From assembly GCA_964397755.1 (NCBI GenBank), contig CAYNJY010000005.1, positions 5,341-69,340 on the forward strand: DNA of 64,000 nt, written 5' to 3'. This DNA is from CAYNJY01 sp964397755. GTDB lineage: Bacteria > Patescibacteriota > Microgenomatia > UBA10105 > UBA927. Under the pieces are notes generated by a model that was not told the origin of the DNA, ran no database searches, and saw only the letters and a program-made list of their open reading frames with translations. This document shows positions 6,833 through 14,984 of this stretch, piece after piece. The translations under genes and the position numbers were made by a program. Numbering within the stretch: position 1 is the first letter of the stretch; each line of letters starts with the position of its first letter.

Positions 6833-9361
6833 ATGAATATCGGAAAAGTTCAACCAACGGAAATAACCGCCGAGATGAGCACGTCCTACTTGGACTATGC
6901 CATGAGCGTGATTGTCGCGCGCGCTTTGCCTGATGTGCGTGATGGGTTAAAGCCCGTGCACCGCCGGATCCTTTTTGCCATGCACCAGATGGGGCTCTCC
7001 CATACCTCCCGCTACACCAAAAGCGCCAAAGTCGTCGGAGAAGTCCTAGGAAAGTTCCACCCGCACGGCGATGCGCCGGTTTACGAAGCGCTCGTTCGGC
7101 TCGCGCAAGCTTTCTCCATGCGCTACCCTCTGATCGATGGGCAGGGCAACTTCGGTTCGATTGACGGTGATCCGCCGGCTGCCATGCGCTACACCGAAGT
7201 ACGGCTCGCTGCTATTGCGTCTGAAGTGCTCTTTGATATCGAAAAAGAAACCGTTCCCTTCATGCCGAACTTTGACAACACGATCAAGGAACCCACGTAC
7301 TTGCCGGCCAAACTGCCCAATTTGCTCCTCATGGGTTCGGAGGGCATTGCCGTCGGGATGGCGACGAAGATTCCGCCACACAACCTAAACGAGCTAGTTG
7401 ATGCGATCGTGTTTATGATTGAAAAAGTGAGAATAGAGATACGTTATACGCGACAAGTGATAAGCAAAACAAATCAGTCAACTGTCGATACTTCTCTCTT
7501 CTCCTTCAATGTTTCCCTCGAGGACCTCATGCAATGTGTCCAGGGCCCGGACTTCCCGACGGCTGGGGCCATCTACGATATTTCAGAAATTAAAAATGCC
7601 TATGCTACCGGACGCGGTAAGATCGTCATGCGAGGACGTGCGGAAGTCGAGGAAATCGGCCAGGGCAAAAGCGCGATAGCCATTACCGAACTTCCGTACC
7701 AAGTCAATAAAGCCCAGCTCGTTGCCAAAATTGCGGATCTCGTCAAGGACAAAAAAATAGACGGGATAAGCGATTTGCGGGACGAATCAGACCGGCGTGG
7801 CATCCGGGTGGTCGTTGAGCTCAAGCGGGATGCCCAACCACATAAGGTACTCAACAACCTCTACAAACACACCGAGCTCCAATCGACCTTCCCGGTCAAC
7901 GTCGTCGCCCTCGTCGATGGGACGCCCAAGACGCTGACCCTCAAGGAGATTCTCGAAGAGTACGTCAAGCACCGGCACACCGTCGTACGCCGGAGAAGTG
8001 AATTTGAACTCAAAGAGGCCAAAGCGCGTGAGCATATCCTCGAAGGCCTCACGATCGCGGTTGATCATATCGACGAGGTTATTGCGATCATTAAGAGGAG
8101 CCACGACGCCGAGGAGGCCAAAGGCAAGCTCAAAAGCCGCTTCAAACTGAGTGATATCCAGGCAACGGCGATACTCGACATGCAGCTTCGCCGGCTGGCC
8201 GCTCTTGAACGGCAGAAAATCGAGGATGAACTGGCGATGATCCGCGAAACCATCAGCTACCTCGAAGATCTTCTTTCCCACCCTGAAAAAATTCTCAAAG
8301 TCATTAAAAACGAACTACTCAAACTCAAAGAACGCTACGGAGACAGCCGAAAAACCCGCGTTTTCAAAAGCAAAGTCGGGCAGCTTTCAGACGAACAGCT
8401 CATAGCCAATGAAAACGCCATCGTCGCCATGAGCGAGGAGGGCTACATCAAACGAATGCCGCGAACGACGTTTAAGACGCAGGAGAGGGGAGGCAAGGGC
8501 GTCATCGGCATGGCGACGAAAGAGGAGGACGCGATTGACCGGCTGGTGTCTGTCCAAACCCACGACAACATGCTCTTTTTCACGAACCGCGGCAAGGTCT
8601 ATCAGGTGCGCGTTTGGGATATCCCGGAAGGGAGCCGCCAGAGCAAAGGGCAAGCGGTCGTCAACCTCATCAACATCGAGCAGACCGAAAAAGTTACCTC
8701 TGTCCTTGCCTACAGCCTGAAACGAAGCGAACAGAAAGAAAAGGGTCTCGCGTTTATCCTCATGGCGACGAAAAAGGGGACGGTGAAAAAAACAAGACTT
8801 TCCGAGTACGAAAACATCCGAAGGAACGGCTTAGTCGCAATCAAGCTTGAGCCGGGCGATGAGCTCGCATGGGCAAAACTCACCAGCGGGCAGGACGACA
8901 TACTCCTCGTTACCCATGATGGAAAATCAATTCGCTTTGGTGAATCGGAGGTTCGTCACACCGGCCGGGACACCATGGGCGTACGGGGAATACTTCTCAA
9001 AGGCGCAAACTTTGTCGTACGCGTGGACGTTATAAATAAGGAAGCGAGAAAAGCAGACTTCCTCACCATCATGGAGAAGGGGATCGGTAAGAAAACGCCG
9101 GTCTCCGGCTTTCCTCGCCAGAGGCGGGGCGGACAGGGAGTCAAAGTCGCGGTCGTGAAAGACAAAACCGGCAAAGTCGCCGTTTCCCAACTCGTACCGG
9201 CCGGATGCGAGAGTGTCGTCCTCACCTCTACCCACGGCCAGGTCGTCAAGCTTCCTATTTCCTCCGTTCCCCGGCTCAGCCGGGCCACCAGCGGCGTCAT
9301 CCTGATGCGCTTTACCGATAAGAAAGATACAATAGCCGCAGCCACGTGTTTAACAAAGTGA
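6833..9361 (+). CDS. gyrA: DNA gyrase subunit A
   Basis: 842 aa from the ATG at 6833 (a GTG at 6785 would add 16 residues unlike the family). Motifs: SYLDYAMSVIVARALPDVRD, GLKPVHRRILF, FHPHGD, and the catalytic tyrosine Y120 in AAMRYTE. The C-terminal beta-pinwheel has a GyrA-box variant, QERGGKG, and a second, QRRGGQG, near the end. In the quinolone-determining region the E. coli Ser83 position is alanine (A81 here) and Asp87 is glutamate (E85). Between about residues 198 and 226 there is an extra, AT-rich stretch (KVRIEIRYTRQVISK and following) just before LEDLMQCVQGPDFPTAG. That spacing is absent from typical GyrA. Confidence 0.97.
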   Translation: MNIGKVQPTEITAEMSTSYLDYAMSVIVARALPDVRDGLKPVHRRILFAMHQMGLSHTSRYTKSAKVVGEVLGKFHPHGDAPVYEALVRLAQAFSMRYPLIDGQGNFGSIDGDPPAAMRYTEVRLAAIASEVLFDIEKETVPFMPNFDNTIKEPTYLPAKLPNLLLMGSEGIAVGMATKIPPHNLNELVDAIVFMIEKVRIEIRYTRQVISKTNQSTVDTSLFSFNVSLEDLMQCVQGPDFPTAGAIYDISEIKNAYATGRGKIVMRGRAEVEEIGQGKSAIAITELPYQVNKAQLVAKIADLVKDKKIDGISDLRDESDRRGIRVVVELKRDAQPHKVLNNLYKHTELQSTFPVNVVALVDGTPKTLTLKEILEEYVKHRHTVVRRRSEFELKEAKAREHILEGLTIAVDHIDEVIAIIKRSHDAEEAKGKLKSRFKLSDIQATAILDMQLRRLAALERQKIEDELAMIRETISYLEDLLSHPEKILKVIKNELLKLKERYGDSRKTRVFKSKVGQLSDEQLIANENAIVAMSEEGYIKRMPRTTFKTQERGGKGVIGMATKEEDAIDRLVSVQTHDNMLFFTNRGKVYQVRVWDIPEGSRQSKGQAVVNLINIEQTEKVTSVLAYSLKRSEQKEKGLAFILMATKKGTVKKTRLSEYENIRRNGLVAIKLEPGDELAWAKLTSGQDDILLVTHDGKSIRFGESEVRHTGRDTMGVRGILLKGANFVVRVDVINKEARKADFLTIMEKGIGKKTPVSGFPRQRRGGQGVKVAVVKDKTGKVAVSQLVPAGCESVVLTSTHGQVVKLPISSVPRLSRATSGVILMRFTDKKDTIAAATCLTK

Positions 9362-9367
9362 CGAGCC

Positions 9368-9614
9368 ATGGTCATTAAACCTGACCCCAAAAAAAATTCA
9401 AACCGCTCCCGAAGGATGGGTGTGGGACTACCCGATACCCTCCGATGATGTTGGCATTTCCTACCAAGAATACCATGGCAGGGGACCGGAGAAGGGGTGG
9501 TGGGTCAACACCGTCTGCTGGGAGGCGTACATCGTCACCAGCGGCATTGCCACAGTATATATTGACGATCAGGTTTTCAATATCAAAAAGGGTGATGTCA
9601 TCGTGGAAGAATAA
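9368..9614 (+). pseudogene. cupin-like protein, frameshifted and C-terminally short
   Basis: The ATG at 9368 starts MVIKPDPKK and then loses a cupin-like frame at a run of eight A's (9389-9396). One base out of frame, the sequence continues as IQTAPEGWVWDYPIP and ends with the cupin motif AYIVTSGIATVYIDDQV, FNIKKGDVIVEE, stop at 9612-9614. Joined, the product would be about 82 aa, lacking the last strands and histidines of a normal cupin barrel. A homopolymer sequencing error could explain the frameshift but not the missing C-terminus. A GTG at 9420 could start a 64-aa fragment instead. Confidence 0.5.
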
Positions 9615-9629
9615 GGTACTCCCCAATTT

Positions 9630-9638
9630 TGGTATACT
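9630..9638 (+). promoter_or_regulatory. extended -10 promoter, folD (leaderless)
   Basis: TGGTATACT matches the extended -10 consensus. Its last base is 6 nt from the folD ATG, so transcription should begin at or beside the A of the start codon. No -35 match was seen. Confidence 0.6.
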
Positions 9639-9644
9639 GATTTC

Positions 9645-10508
9645 ATGGTTGTCGACGGAAAAGGCATTGCCGAGGGCATACTCGCTGGACTTTCCTTCGA
9701 GGTTGCCAAACTCAAACATCGGGGGGTCACGCCAACGCTCGCAGTAATCCTCGTCGGCGATAATCCCGCGTCGGCTGCCTACATCAGGCAAAAGCAGAAA
9801 GCAGCCGAGCGGATCGGCGCCAAACTCATCCTCTCCCAACTGTCAGCCACTGTAGATATTCAAGATATCAATTTAACAATTCAACAATTTAACAATGATA
9901 ATAATGTTCACGGCCTCATCGTCCAGCGGCCGCTCCCAAAGGCCCTCGGCGACGACACTACAGTACTACATAGTGTTGTAGTGGCAAAGGATGTGGATGG
10001 ATTTGTGCCGGGCTCGCCGTTTGAGGTACCAGTCGCGATAGCGGTCGGGGAGATGCTTCGCAATGTCACATGTCACATATCAAATATCAAATATGAAGAA
10101 CTGAAGGAAAAAAAATTCATCAATTGGCTGAAATCAAAAAATATTGTCGTTATTGGAAAAGGGGAAACGGCAGGGAAACCGATCGCCGCTTACCTCCAGA
10201 AACTAAATTGTACGATATCTATAATTCATTCGCAAACTCCACATCCAACAGAAATAATGCGGCAGGCAGATATCATCATAAGTTGCGTGGGGAAGAAGCG
10301 CGTCGTGACAGCTTCCGCCATCAAGCCCAGCGTAATCCTTGTTAGCGTCGGTCTCTGGCGAGATCGTGAAGGAAAACTCCGCGGCGATTACGACGAAGAG
10401 GAAGTTGGAAGGATCGCCTCCTTCTATACGCCCACGCCTGGCGGCGTTGGCCCAGTCAATGTGGCCTGTCTTATGCAAAACCTGCTCAAGGCCGCTCAGG
10501 GTCAGTGA
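9645..10508 (+). CDS. folD: bifunctional methylenetetrahydrofolate dehydrogenase/cyclohydrolase
   Basis: 287 aa. FolD signatures: PTLAVILVGDNPASAAYI, the catalytic lysine in YIRQKQKAAERIG, HGLIVQRPLPK, KDVDGF, the nucleotide-binding segment NIVVIGKGETAGKPIA, and TPTPGGVGPVNVACLMQNL. It interconverts 5,10-methylene- and 10-formyl-THF, supplying one-carbon units. Three low-complexity stretches sit in frame: an AT-rich word repeat near 9868-9897 (INLTIQQFNNDNN), a palindrome near 9957-9986, and another word repeat near 10068-10098 (CHISNIKYEE). They resemble repeat insertions seen elsewhere in the window. The core is otherwise intact. Confidence 0.95.
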   Translation: MVVDGKGIAEGILAGLSFEVAKLKHRGVTPTLAVILVGDNPASAAYIRQKQKAAERIGAKLILSQLSATVDIQDINLTIQQFNNDNNVHGLIVQRPLPKALGDDTTVLHSVVVAKDVDGFVPGSPFEVPVAIAVGEMLRNVTCHISNIKYEELKEKKFINWLKSKNIVVIGKGETAGKPIAAYLQKLNCTISIIHSQTPHPTEIMRQADIIISCVGKKRVVTASAIKPSVILVSVGLWRDREGKLRGDYDEEEVGRIASFYTPTPGGVGPVNVACLMQNLLKAAQGQ

Positions 10509-10603
10509 GAACTACATTACTATAGGTCTTGATTGCTCCGACCACTACCTCTACAATTATCTTTCACCAACGCCCCGCTCAAACATTTCTTTTCTCGCGA
10601 AGT

Positions 10604-11221
10604 ATGGGAAGATCAAAAGTCACGACTATGTATCAGCCATCGGATGAGCCAGCCTGCGGACCGGCTGCTATCAAACACGCCCTGGCGATCCTAGGCAAGC
10701 GAGCATCGTTCACAAAACTCCGGGAAATGTGCAAGGTCACACGAAACGGCACGTCAACACACGAAATGATTCGAGCCGTTCATCGTCTTGGACTCCCGGC
10801 ACTCCTTGTAAAAAGTGCAACGCTTCGGCACATTCAGAGCGCGCTACGATACTCGCCGAATAAAATGCGGGCGGTCATGGTGAGCTATCTTTACGAACTT
10901 GATGAGAACGAACAGCCGCACCCGGAATCCGGCCACTGGGCCACCGTTTCAAGCTTCCTTGCCAGTAAAAGCCGCATTGTTCTCTTTGACAGCTGCAGCG
11001 GGCGAAAAAAATCGTACCAGTGGAGCGAATTTCGGGACCGTTGGACTGATTATGATTACCAGCGAAGGAGACTTAGGGCGCGCGGACGGCGATTTCAGCT
11101 TATTCGCCGCTGGCAGCCGCAGCTTCTCCTGATCGTCGCAAAGCGGGCAGATGACCTCCCGCATTTTCAAATACCAACTGCCCGCGTCTTTCTCCCCGGC
11201 CAGGGTCAGACCTCGATTTGA
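10604..11221 (+). CDS. C39-like papain-fold peptidase domain protein
   Basis: About 205 aa from the ATG at 10604 (an ATG at 10628 is equally plausible). Near the N-terminus is MYQPSDEPACGPAAIKHAL, with a glutamine and cysteine spaced as in C39 peptidases. A histidine follows in GHWATVSSF and an aspartate in VLFDSCSG, giving a complete Cys-His-Asp set. C39 proteins cleave double-glycine leaders of exported peptides or act as stand-alone cysteine peptidases. No transporter part is present, so the substrate is unknown. The last residues (GQGQTSI) and the stop are encoded by the left end of a 188-bp repeat element, which suggests the original C-terminus was replaced. Confidence 0.6.
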   Translation: MGRSKVTTMYQPSDEPACGPAAIKHALAILGKRASFTKLREMCKVTRNGTSTHEMIRAVHRLGLPALLVKSATLRHIQSALRYSPNKMRAVMVSYLYELDENEQPHPESGHWATVSSFLASKSRIVLFDSCSGRKKSYQWSEFRDRWTDYDYQRRRLRARGRRFQLIRRWQPQLLLIVAKRADDLPHFQIPTARVFLPGQGQTSI

Positions 11222-11387
11222 GCGTTGCAACGCTCTGGCGGCGTACAATATTCCTTCTCTGTTAGCCTCGAAGCAACCTCCCTATGGTACCTGGATAGCC
11301 CGTCAGGACAAGAAAATCAACCCGTTCGACGGTATGAGCTCAGGGTTGATACTGAGTGCCGTCGAATGTATCAAGGTCTGACCCTGG
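11200..11387. mobile_element. 188-bp element with 13-bp perfect terminal inverted repeats (copy 1)
   Basis: CCAGGGTCAGACC (11200-11212) and GGTCTGACCCTGG (11375-11387) are perfect inverted ends. Inside are a 16-bp palindrome GAGCGTTGCAACGCTC (11220-11235) and matched segments ATCAACCC/GGGTTGAT and TTCGACGG/CCGTCGAA, so the element could fold extensively. It has no coding capacity of its own. The left end overlaps the stop of the C39-like gene, and the right end abuts the stop of the xer gene. A second copy, with a different interior, is at 45973-46114. Confidence 0.75.
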
Positions 11388-12329
11388 TTAGCGGCGGTGA
11401 AAGCGCTCGTGGATTTGGCGGAGCTGGGGATTGGTCACATGCGTGTAAATTTGCGTTGTTGAGACGTTTTTGTGTCCCAGAAGCTCCTGAATCGCCCGCA
11501 GGTCAGCGCCGCTGGAGAGAAGGTCTGTAGCGAAACTATGGCGCAGTCCATGCGGGGTAATTTTTATCGGCAGCCTGGCTTTTCGCACGTACTTTTCAAC
11601 CATCCGCTGGACGCTCCGTGCCGTGAGCCTTAAGCTCTGGCCAGTTCTATCTCCTTCAGCCGGTTTCTTCCCGCTGTAGCGGATAAAAAGCGGCTGCAGG
11701 GCGTCTTTGCGAGAGGCGATATAGCGTTTGAGCCATTCGGCAGCGGTTTCTGAGAGGAATACCACCCGCGCCCGACGTCCTTTACCGATGACCCCAAACT
11801 CGCGGCGATCAAGGTTGACCTGACCACGATTGAGGCTTACAAGTTCCGAGACCCGCAGTCCGGTCGAGAATAATACCTCAAAAATAGCCTTATCGCGCAG
11901 GCCCTCAGGTTTTGAGATTTCGGGCATATTGAGGAGCCGCTCCACTGCCTCGCGCTCAAGAAACTTGATCGACCGGCTTTCCGCCTTGGGTAGATCTATC
12001 TGGTCAGGAGCCATCGCCGTAATCCCGCGCTTCCCCAGGTACTTGAGAAAACTCCGGAGTGCTATGAGGTGGTAGTTTTGTGTAATGCGCTTGAGGCTTA
12101 AGTTTCGCTCATCGGTAAAACGCGAGAGGTAGAGCCGGTATTGGCGAATATTTTCTGCGGTTACATCAGAATTTTTCACAGATTTCACGGATGGAGTGGG
12201 GGATTGGCCAGTCAAGAAGCCCAGAAACCGATTTAGATAATGCCGATAGTTGCGGATTGTGAGCTTACTCACATTGCGCTCAATTTCGAGGTATTCTAGG
12301 AAATCGGTAATAAGCTGGTGTAGATTCAT
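11388..12329 (-). CDS. xerD: tyrosine recombinase, XerC/XerD type
   Basis: 313 aa from the ATG at 12329. The N-terminal SAM-like DNA-binding domain (HQLITDFLEYLEIERNVS) is followed by the catalytic domain with R159 (TGLRVSEL), K183 (IGKGRR), H260 and R263 (PHGLRHSFATDLL), H286 (LLGHKNV) and the nucleophile Y295 (STTQIYTHV). The full active-site set is present. A chromosome with a single Xer recombinase would use it for dimer resolution at dif. It could alternatively be an integrase, but the length and N-terminal domain fit XerC/D. Its stop is adjacent to a TIR element. A long inverted repeat (12378-12413) lies about 50 nt upstream of its start. Confidence 0.88.
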   Translation of the reverse strand: MNLHQLITDFLEYLEIERNVSKLTIRNYRHYLNRFLGFLTGQSPTPSVKSVKNSDVTAENIRQYRLYLSRFTDERNLSLKRITQNYHLIALRSFLKYLGKRGITAMAPDQIDLPKAESRSIKFLEREAVERLLNMPEISKPEGLRDKAIFEVLFSTGLRVSELVSLNRGQVNLDRREFGVIGKGRRARVVFLSETAAEWLKRYIASRKDALQPLFIRYSGKKPAEGDRTGQSLRLTARSVQRMVEKYVRKARLPIKITPHGLRHSFATDLLSSGADLRAIQELLGHKNVSTTQIYTHVTNPQLRQIHERFHRR

Positions 12330-12377
12330 AATTAGGCAAGATTTTACGATGATGCTGGCGTCGTAACAATCTTGCCG

Positions 12378-12413
12378 GGATTGTGACGTTTCATGCAAAC
12401 GTCCTCACAATCC
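12378..12413. repeat. 36-bp interrupted palindrome upstream of xer
   Basis: GGATTGTG-ACGTTT, centre CATGC, AAACGT-CCT-CACAATCC. It lies between the divergent xer and 2H-protein genes and could be an operator or a recombination site. No match to a known dif sequence is claimed. Confidence 0.5.
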
Positions 12414-12435
12414 ATGATGTGCGACGTCAGTTCAT

Positions 12436-12462
12436 TTGTCAAGACTCTCCCTGTGCTAGAAT
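12436..12462 (+). promoter_or_regulatory. promoter of the 12470 gene (leaderless)
   Basis: TTGTCA (12436-12441) and extended -10 TGCTAGAAT (12454-12462). The spacer is short at 15 bp. The ATG follows 7 nt after the -10 box. Confidence 0.6.
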
Positions 12463-12469
12463 AAAACCC

Positions 12470-13174
12470 ATGACACCTTTTCAGCAAAAACAGCTTTCTC
12501 TAATGCGCCAAATGGAGGTTCAATCACTCACCGGATCCACCAAGTCAACCGTCGTTCCAATCCTCGCTGATTACGGAAACGACCAGCAACTCTCCTTAAC
12601 GACTGTAGCGTTTTTGTCGTCTGAAGTGGCTCGCACGATACACGAAAAAATCATTGAACCACTTTCTTCCCTGGAACCGGATTTCTATTACTATCAAGAT
12701 ACATCAATGCATCTAACAATCAATAATATCCGGGTTATCAGTAATCCGCCACAGTACAGTCAAAAAGATATCGCAACCGCACAGCGATTGCTTTCGGAAC
12801 TCATTCCGCAGTATCGTCCATTTCGCATTGCGTTTACAGGCGTCCTTCGTATGCCAACGAGTCTCTCTGTTATCGCTCTCGTAACTCCTGAATACGATCG
12901 ATTCGTGCGCGTTCTCCGGCGTAAACTTTTCGATAGAGGCATCCCGGATGATAAACAATACTTTACCGACGAAATGATTTTCGGTAATACCACGGTGTGC
13001 CGGTTTACTCACCAGCCGTCGCAGAAATTTATTTCTGAAGTCTCTCGTCATCGATCCGCCCATTTTGGCGACATGGACATCACAGAGGTTTCGCTTATTG
13101 AAACAAATGCCGGCTGCCATCCGTCGAAAACTCATATTTTTGATACGTACCGGTTTCGGCAAACCGCCAAATAG
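12470..13174 (+). CDS. 2H-phosphoesterase-like (2'-5' RNA ligase superfamily) protein
   Basis: 234 aa from the ATG at 12470. The first 2H motif is present as MHLTI within YYYQDTSMHLTINNIRVIS. At the expected second motif the sequence is GNTTVCRFT, where the histidine is replaced by asparagine. The 2H family comprises cyclic phosphodiesterases and ligase-like enzymes that need both histidines, so this protein may be inactive on classical substrates or use a changed chemistry. The predicted fold order (strand with H-x-T, helix, 'fri.ftgv..', 'yf.temifgntTv') matches the family. Function unknown. Confidence 0.6.
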   Translation: MTPFQQKQLSLMRQMEVQSLTGSTKSTVVPILADYGNDQQLSLTTVAFLSSEVARTIHEKIIEPLSSLEPDFYYYQDTSMHLTINNIRVISNPPQYSQKDIATAQRLLSELIPQYRPFRIAFTGVLRMPTSLSVIALVTPEYDRFVRVLRRKLFDRGIPDDKQYFTDEMIFGNTTVCRFTHQPSQKFISEVSRHRSAHFGDMDITEVSLIETNAGCHPSKTHIFDTYRFRQTAK

Positions 13175-14140
13175 GTTCGCTTCATTTTTAAGCCCCTGTA
13201 GTGACCTAGAATGGATTATTTATCTAATGGACTACCAGATGATCATCTCTGTGGTGGGAGACACGTGGATGTGAATATCAATTTATTTTTCAAAACTCGT
13301 TTGGCGACGGTTTCAGAAACGTCGCAACAACGAGTGCATACTTTTGTGTACGTACACACGTACGTCGCAAAAGTATTAATGTGCGACCTTATACGTTTTC
13401 CCCCTGCCGGGTGGCTTGGACGTCATTTCGCAAAGAAGAAACTTCAAGGTGTCTGACAACCACCGTGATATATCCTGAGGGGAGGAGGAAGGCTCCTCTC
13501 CAAACTGGAGAGCACGAAGTCAGCTTCTCAGTGCGCGCACAGTGTCTGACACGAGATACCTCACATACGCGAGGAGGAGCGATGTGCTGCGCGACCGGCT
13601 TTCGGGTTTCTTTTTAATATAATTATTTAGAGCGTTACAGAGCTCCAAATACATAATTTTAAGGCTATCGCAACCCTGCTTCGTGTTTCGTGCGCTACCA
13701 TACGTGTTCTACTTTCGTTCGGGAGCGTACAAGCGCTTCTAAGAGGACACTGCTCGCCCTATCATGTGCTTTAAGGGTTCGTTCATTCGGGTTTATTTAG
13801 CCTATCCTGACAATCCAAAGTCTCGTTTTTGAGGCTAAAATCAACGACTATTCTATTGCCTATTAATTTCAATTTGGAGCGTAGCAACAATCCAAACTTC
13901 TATTTTTACGCACACATTCTGTACTCAAGGGAGAGTGGACGAGAGAAGAACAAGAGAGAAAGGAACTCGCGTTGCTTCGTGAAATACTAAGCCAATATCC
14001 GTGAAAATAATTATCCACACTTCGCCACGTCGAGACGTCGGGGCTCAGTGCAAGCACAAGCTCTTCTATACCCTATAGTTTTCCTCCCTTATGAAGTATC
14101 AAACTATATCAAGCAGTGCAAAGCACCCTACTCCCCTGCC
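13175..14140. other. ~970-bp region with no supported gene; strong hairpins
   Basis: No convincing protein is visible in either direction. Two hairpins stand out: GCGACGGTTTC/GAAACGTCGC at 13304-13325, and a long imperfect one from about 13321 to 13386 with arms around TGCATACTTTTG and CAAAAGTATT enclosing ACGTAC repeats. Positions 13440-13615 are richer in GC with several short stems and end in a T-rich tract (13605-13616), so a structured RNA is possible. I looked for RNase P, tmRNA, SRP and 6S cores and did not find them. Two similar 24-mers starting near 13809 and 13886 (both containing ACAATCCAAA) repeat about 78 bp apart. Confidence 0.4.
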
Positions 14141-14980
14141 CTAGAGATTCCCCCTCCATCTCGTCGTAAGGAGTACAACTATAAGGACAAATACCGTTAC
14201 GAAAAAAAATTCAATAACTGTTTTTTTATACAGCCGTTTACTCAGGTACTGTTGCGCCATACCCTCAAGACTGTACAGCATGGTCGTGAGGAGAAGCGCT
14301 CGCATCGTCGAGGGAATAGGCCAAAATGAGAATATCCACCCCACCTGCGCAAGAACAAGCACCACGATCGCTGTGAGTTCGCTGACTTCGCGACTGGGCT
14401 TTTGACCCAGATCCATGGACCACAGCGACTGAAACACGAGCGGGTAGGCAATGACCACGACGAGCATCGTGTTTGCAAACGGACCGAGACGGTATGCCAG
14501 AACGGTCTGTGTCAGGAGAAAAAACGAAAGCAGGGTGAGGAGAAATCCAACCGTGTGCGCAGCGCGCAGCAGTCCAATGGTACGGTTTGCCGCAACATTG
14601 TAGATGTTCTCGGTGAGAAGGAGTCCGTACATCCCCATTGCGTACAAGATCGCGATGGGCAGCCGCGTGAGCCAACGGGTTGGAAGGAGGAAGTAAAAGA
14701 GAGCAACTGCGGCCGTAAACAATGTGGGGAGGGTCAGAATGGTCACCCACTCTACCCCGCCAAGGTCTTCACGGAGCGCGACCGCGGCAAGGCCATAGGT
14801 CAGGAGAGAAAGCCCAATGACCATGGGATAGCGAAGATCGGATGACGGGGCGAGCTGTGTCAAGAGAAGTCCAACGGTAAGGAAAGCGGTCACAAGGACG
14901 AACGACTGCCGTTTTGAAAATCTGATATGCCGAGCCCACCGTTTGAGGCTTCGTTCTGTTTTGGCAAAGAGAAGGCGCAT
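14141..14980 (-). CDS. polytopic membrane protein (DUF5656-like)
   Basis: 279 aa with about eight hydrophobic segments starting at residue 26 (SFVLVTAFLTVGLLLTQLAP). The N-terminus is positively charged (KTERSLKRWARHIRFSKR), so it should be cytoplasmic. Conserved-looking polar spots are few (LTENIYNVAANRTIGLLRAAHTVG). The size and arrangement recall DUF5656 proteins of CPR bacteria, but this is from memory. It lies 4 nt downstream of yebC in the same direction and is probably in the same transcript. Role unknown. Confidence 0.65.
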   Translation of the reverse strand: MRLLFAKTERSLKRWARHIRFSKRQSFVLVTAFLTVGLLLTQLAPSSDLRYPMVIGLSLLTYGLAAVALREDLGGVEWVTILTLPTLFTAAVALFYFLLPTRWLTRLPIAILYAMGMYGLLLTENIYNVAANRTIGLLRAAHTVGFLLTLLSFFLLTQTVLAYRLGPFANTMLVVVIAYPLVFQSLWSMDLGQKPSREVSELTAIVVLVLAQVGWIFSFWPIPSTMRALLLTTMLYSLEGMAQQYLSKRLYKKTVIEFFFVTVFVLIVVLLTTRWRGNL

Positions 14981-14984
14981 ATCG

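Noticed and set aside
13440..13616. RNase P RNA, tmRNA, SRP RNA or 6S RNA
   Set aside because: None of the conserved cores could be read on either strand; left as an unassigned structured region.
13869..14020. Small frames around 13869-14020, including one reading WTREEQERKELALLREILSQ
   Set aside because: No start with a promoter or ribosome site and no recognisable family; possibly a gene remnant but not supportable.
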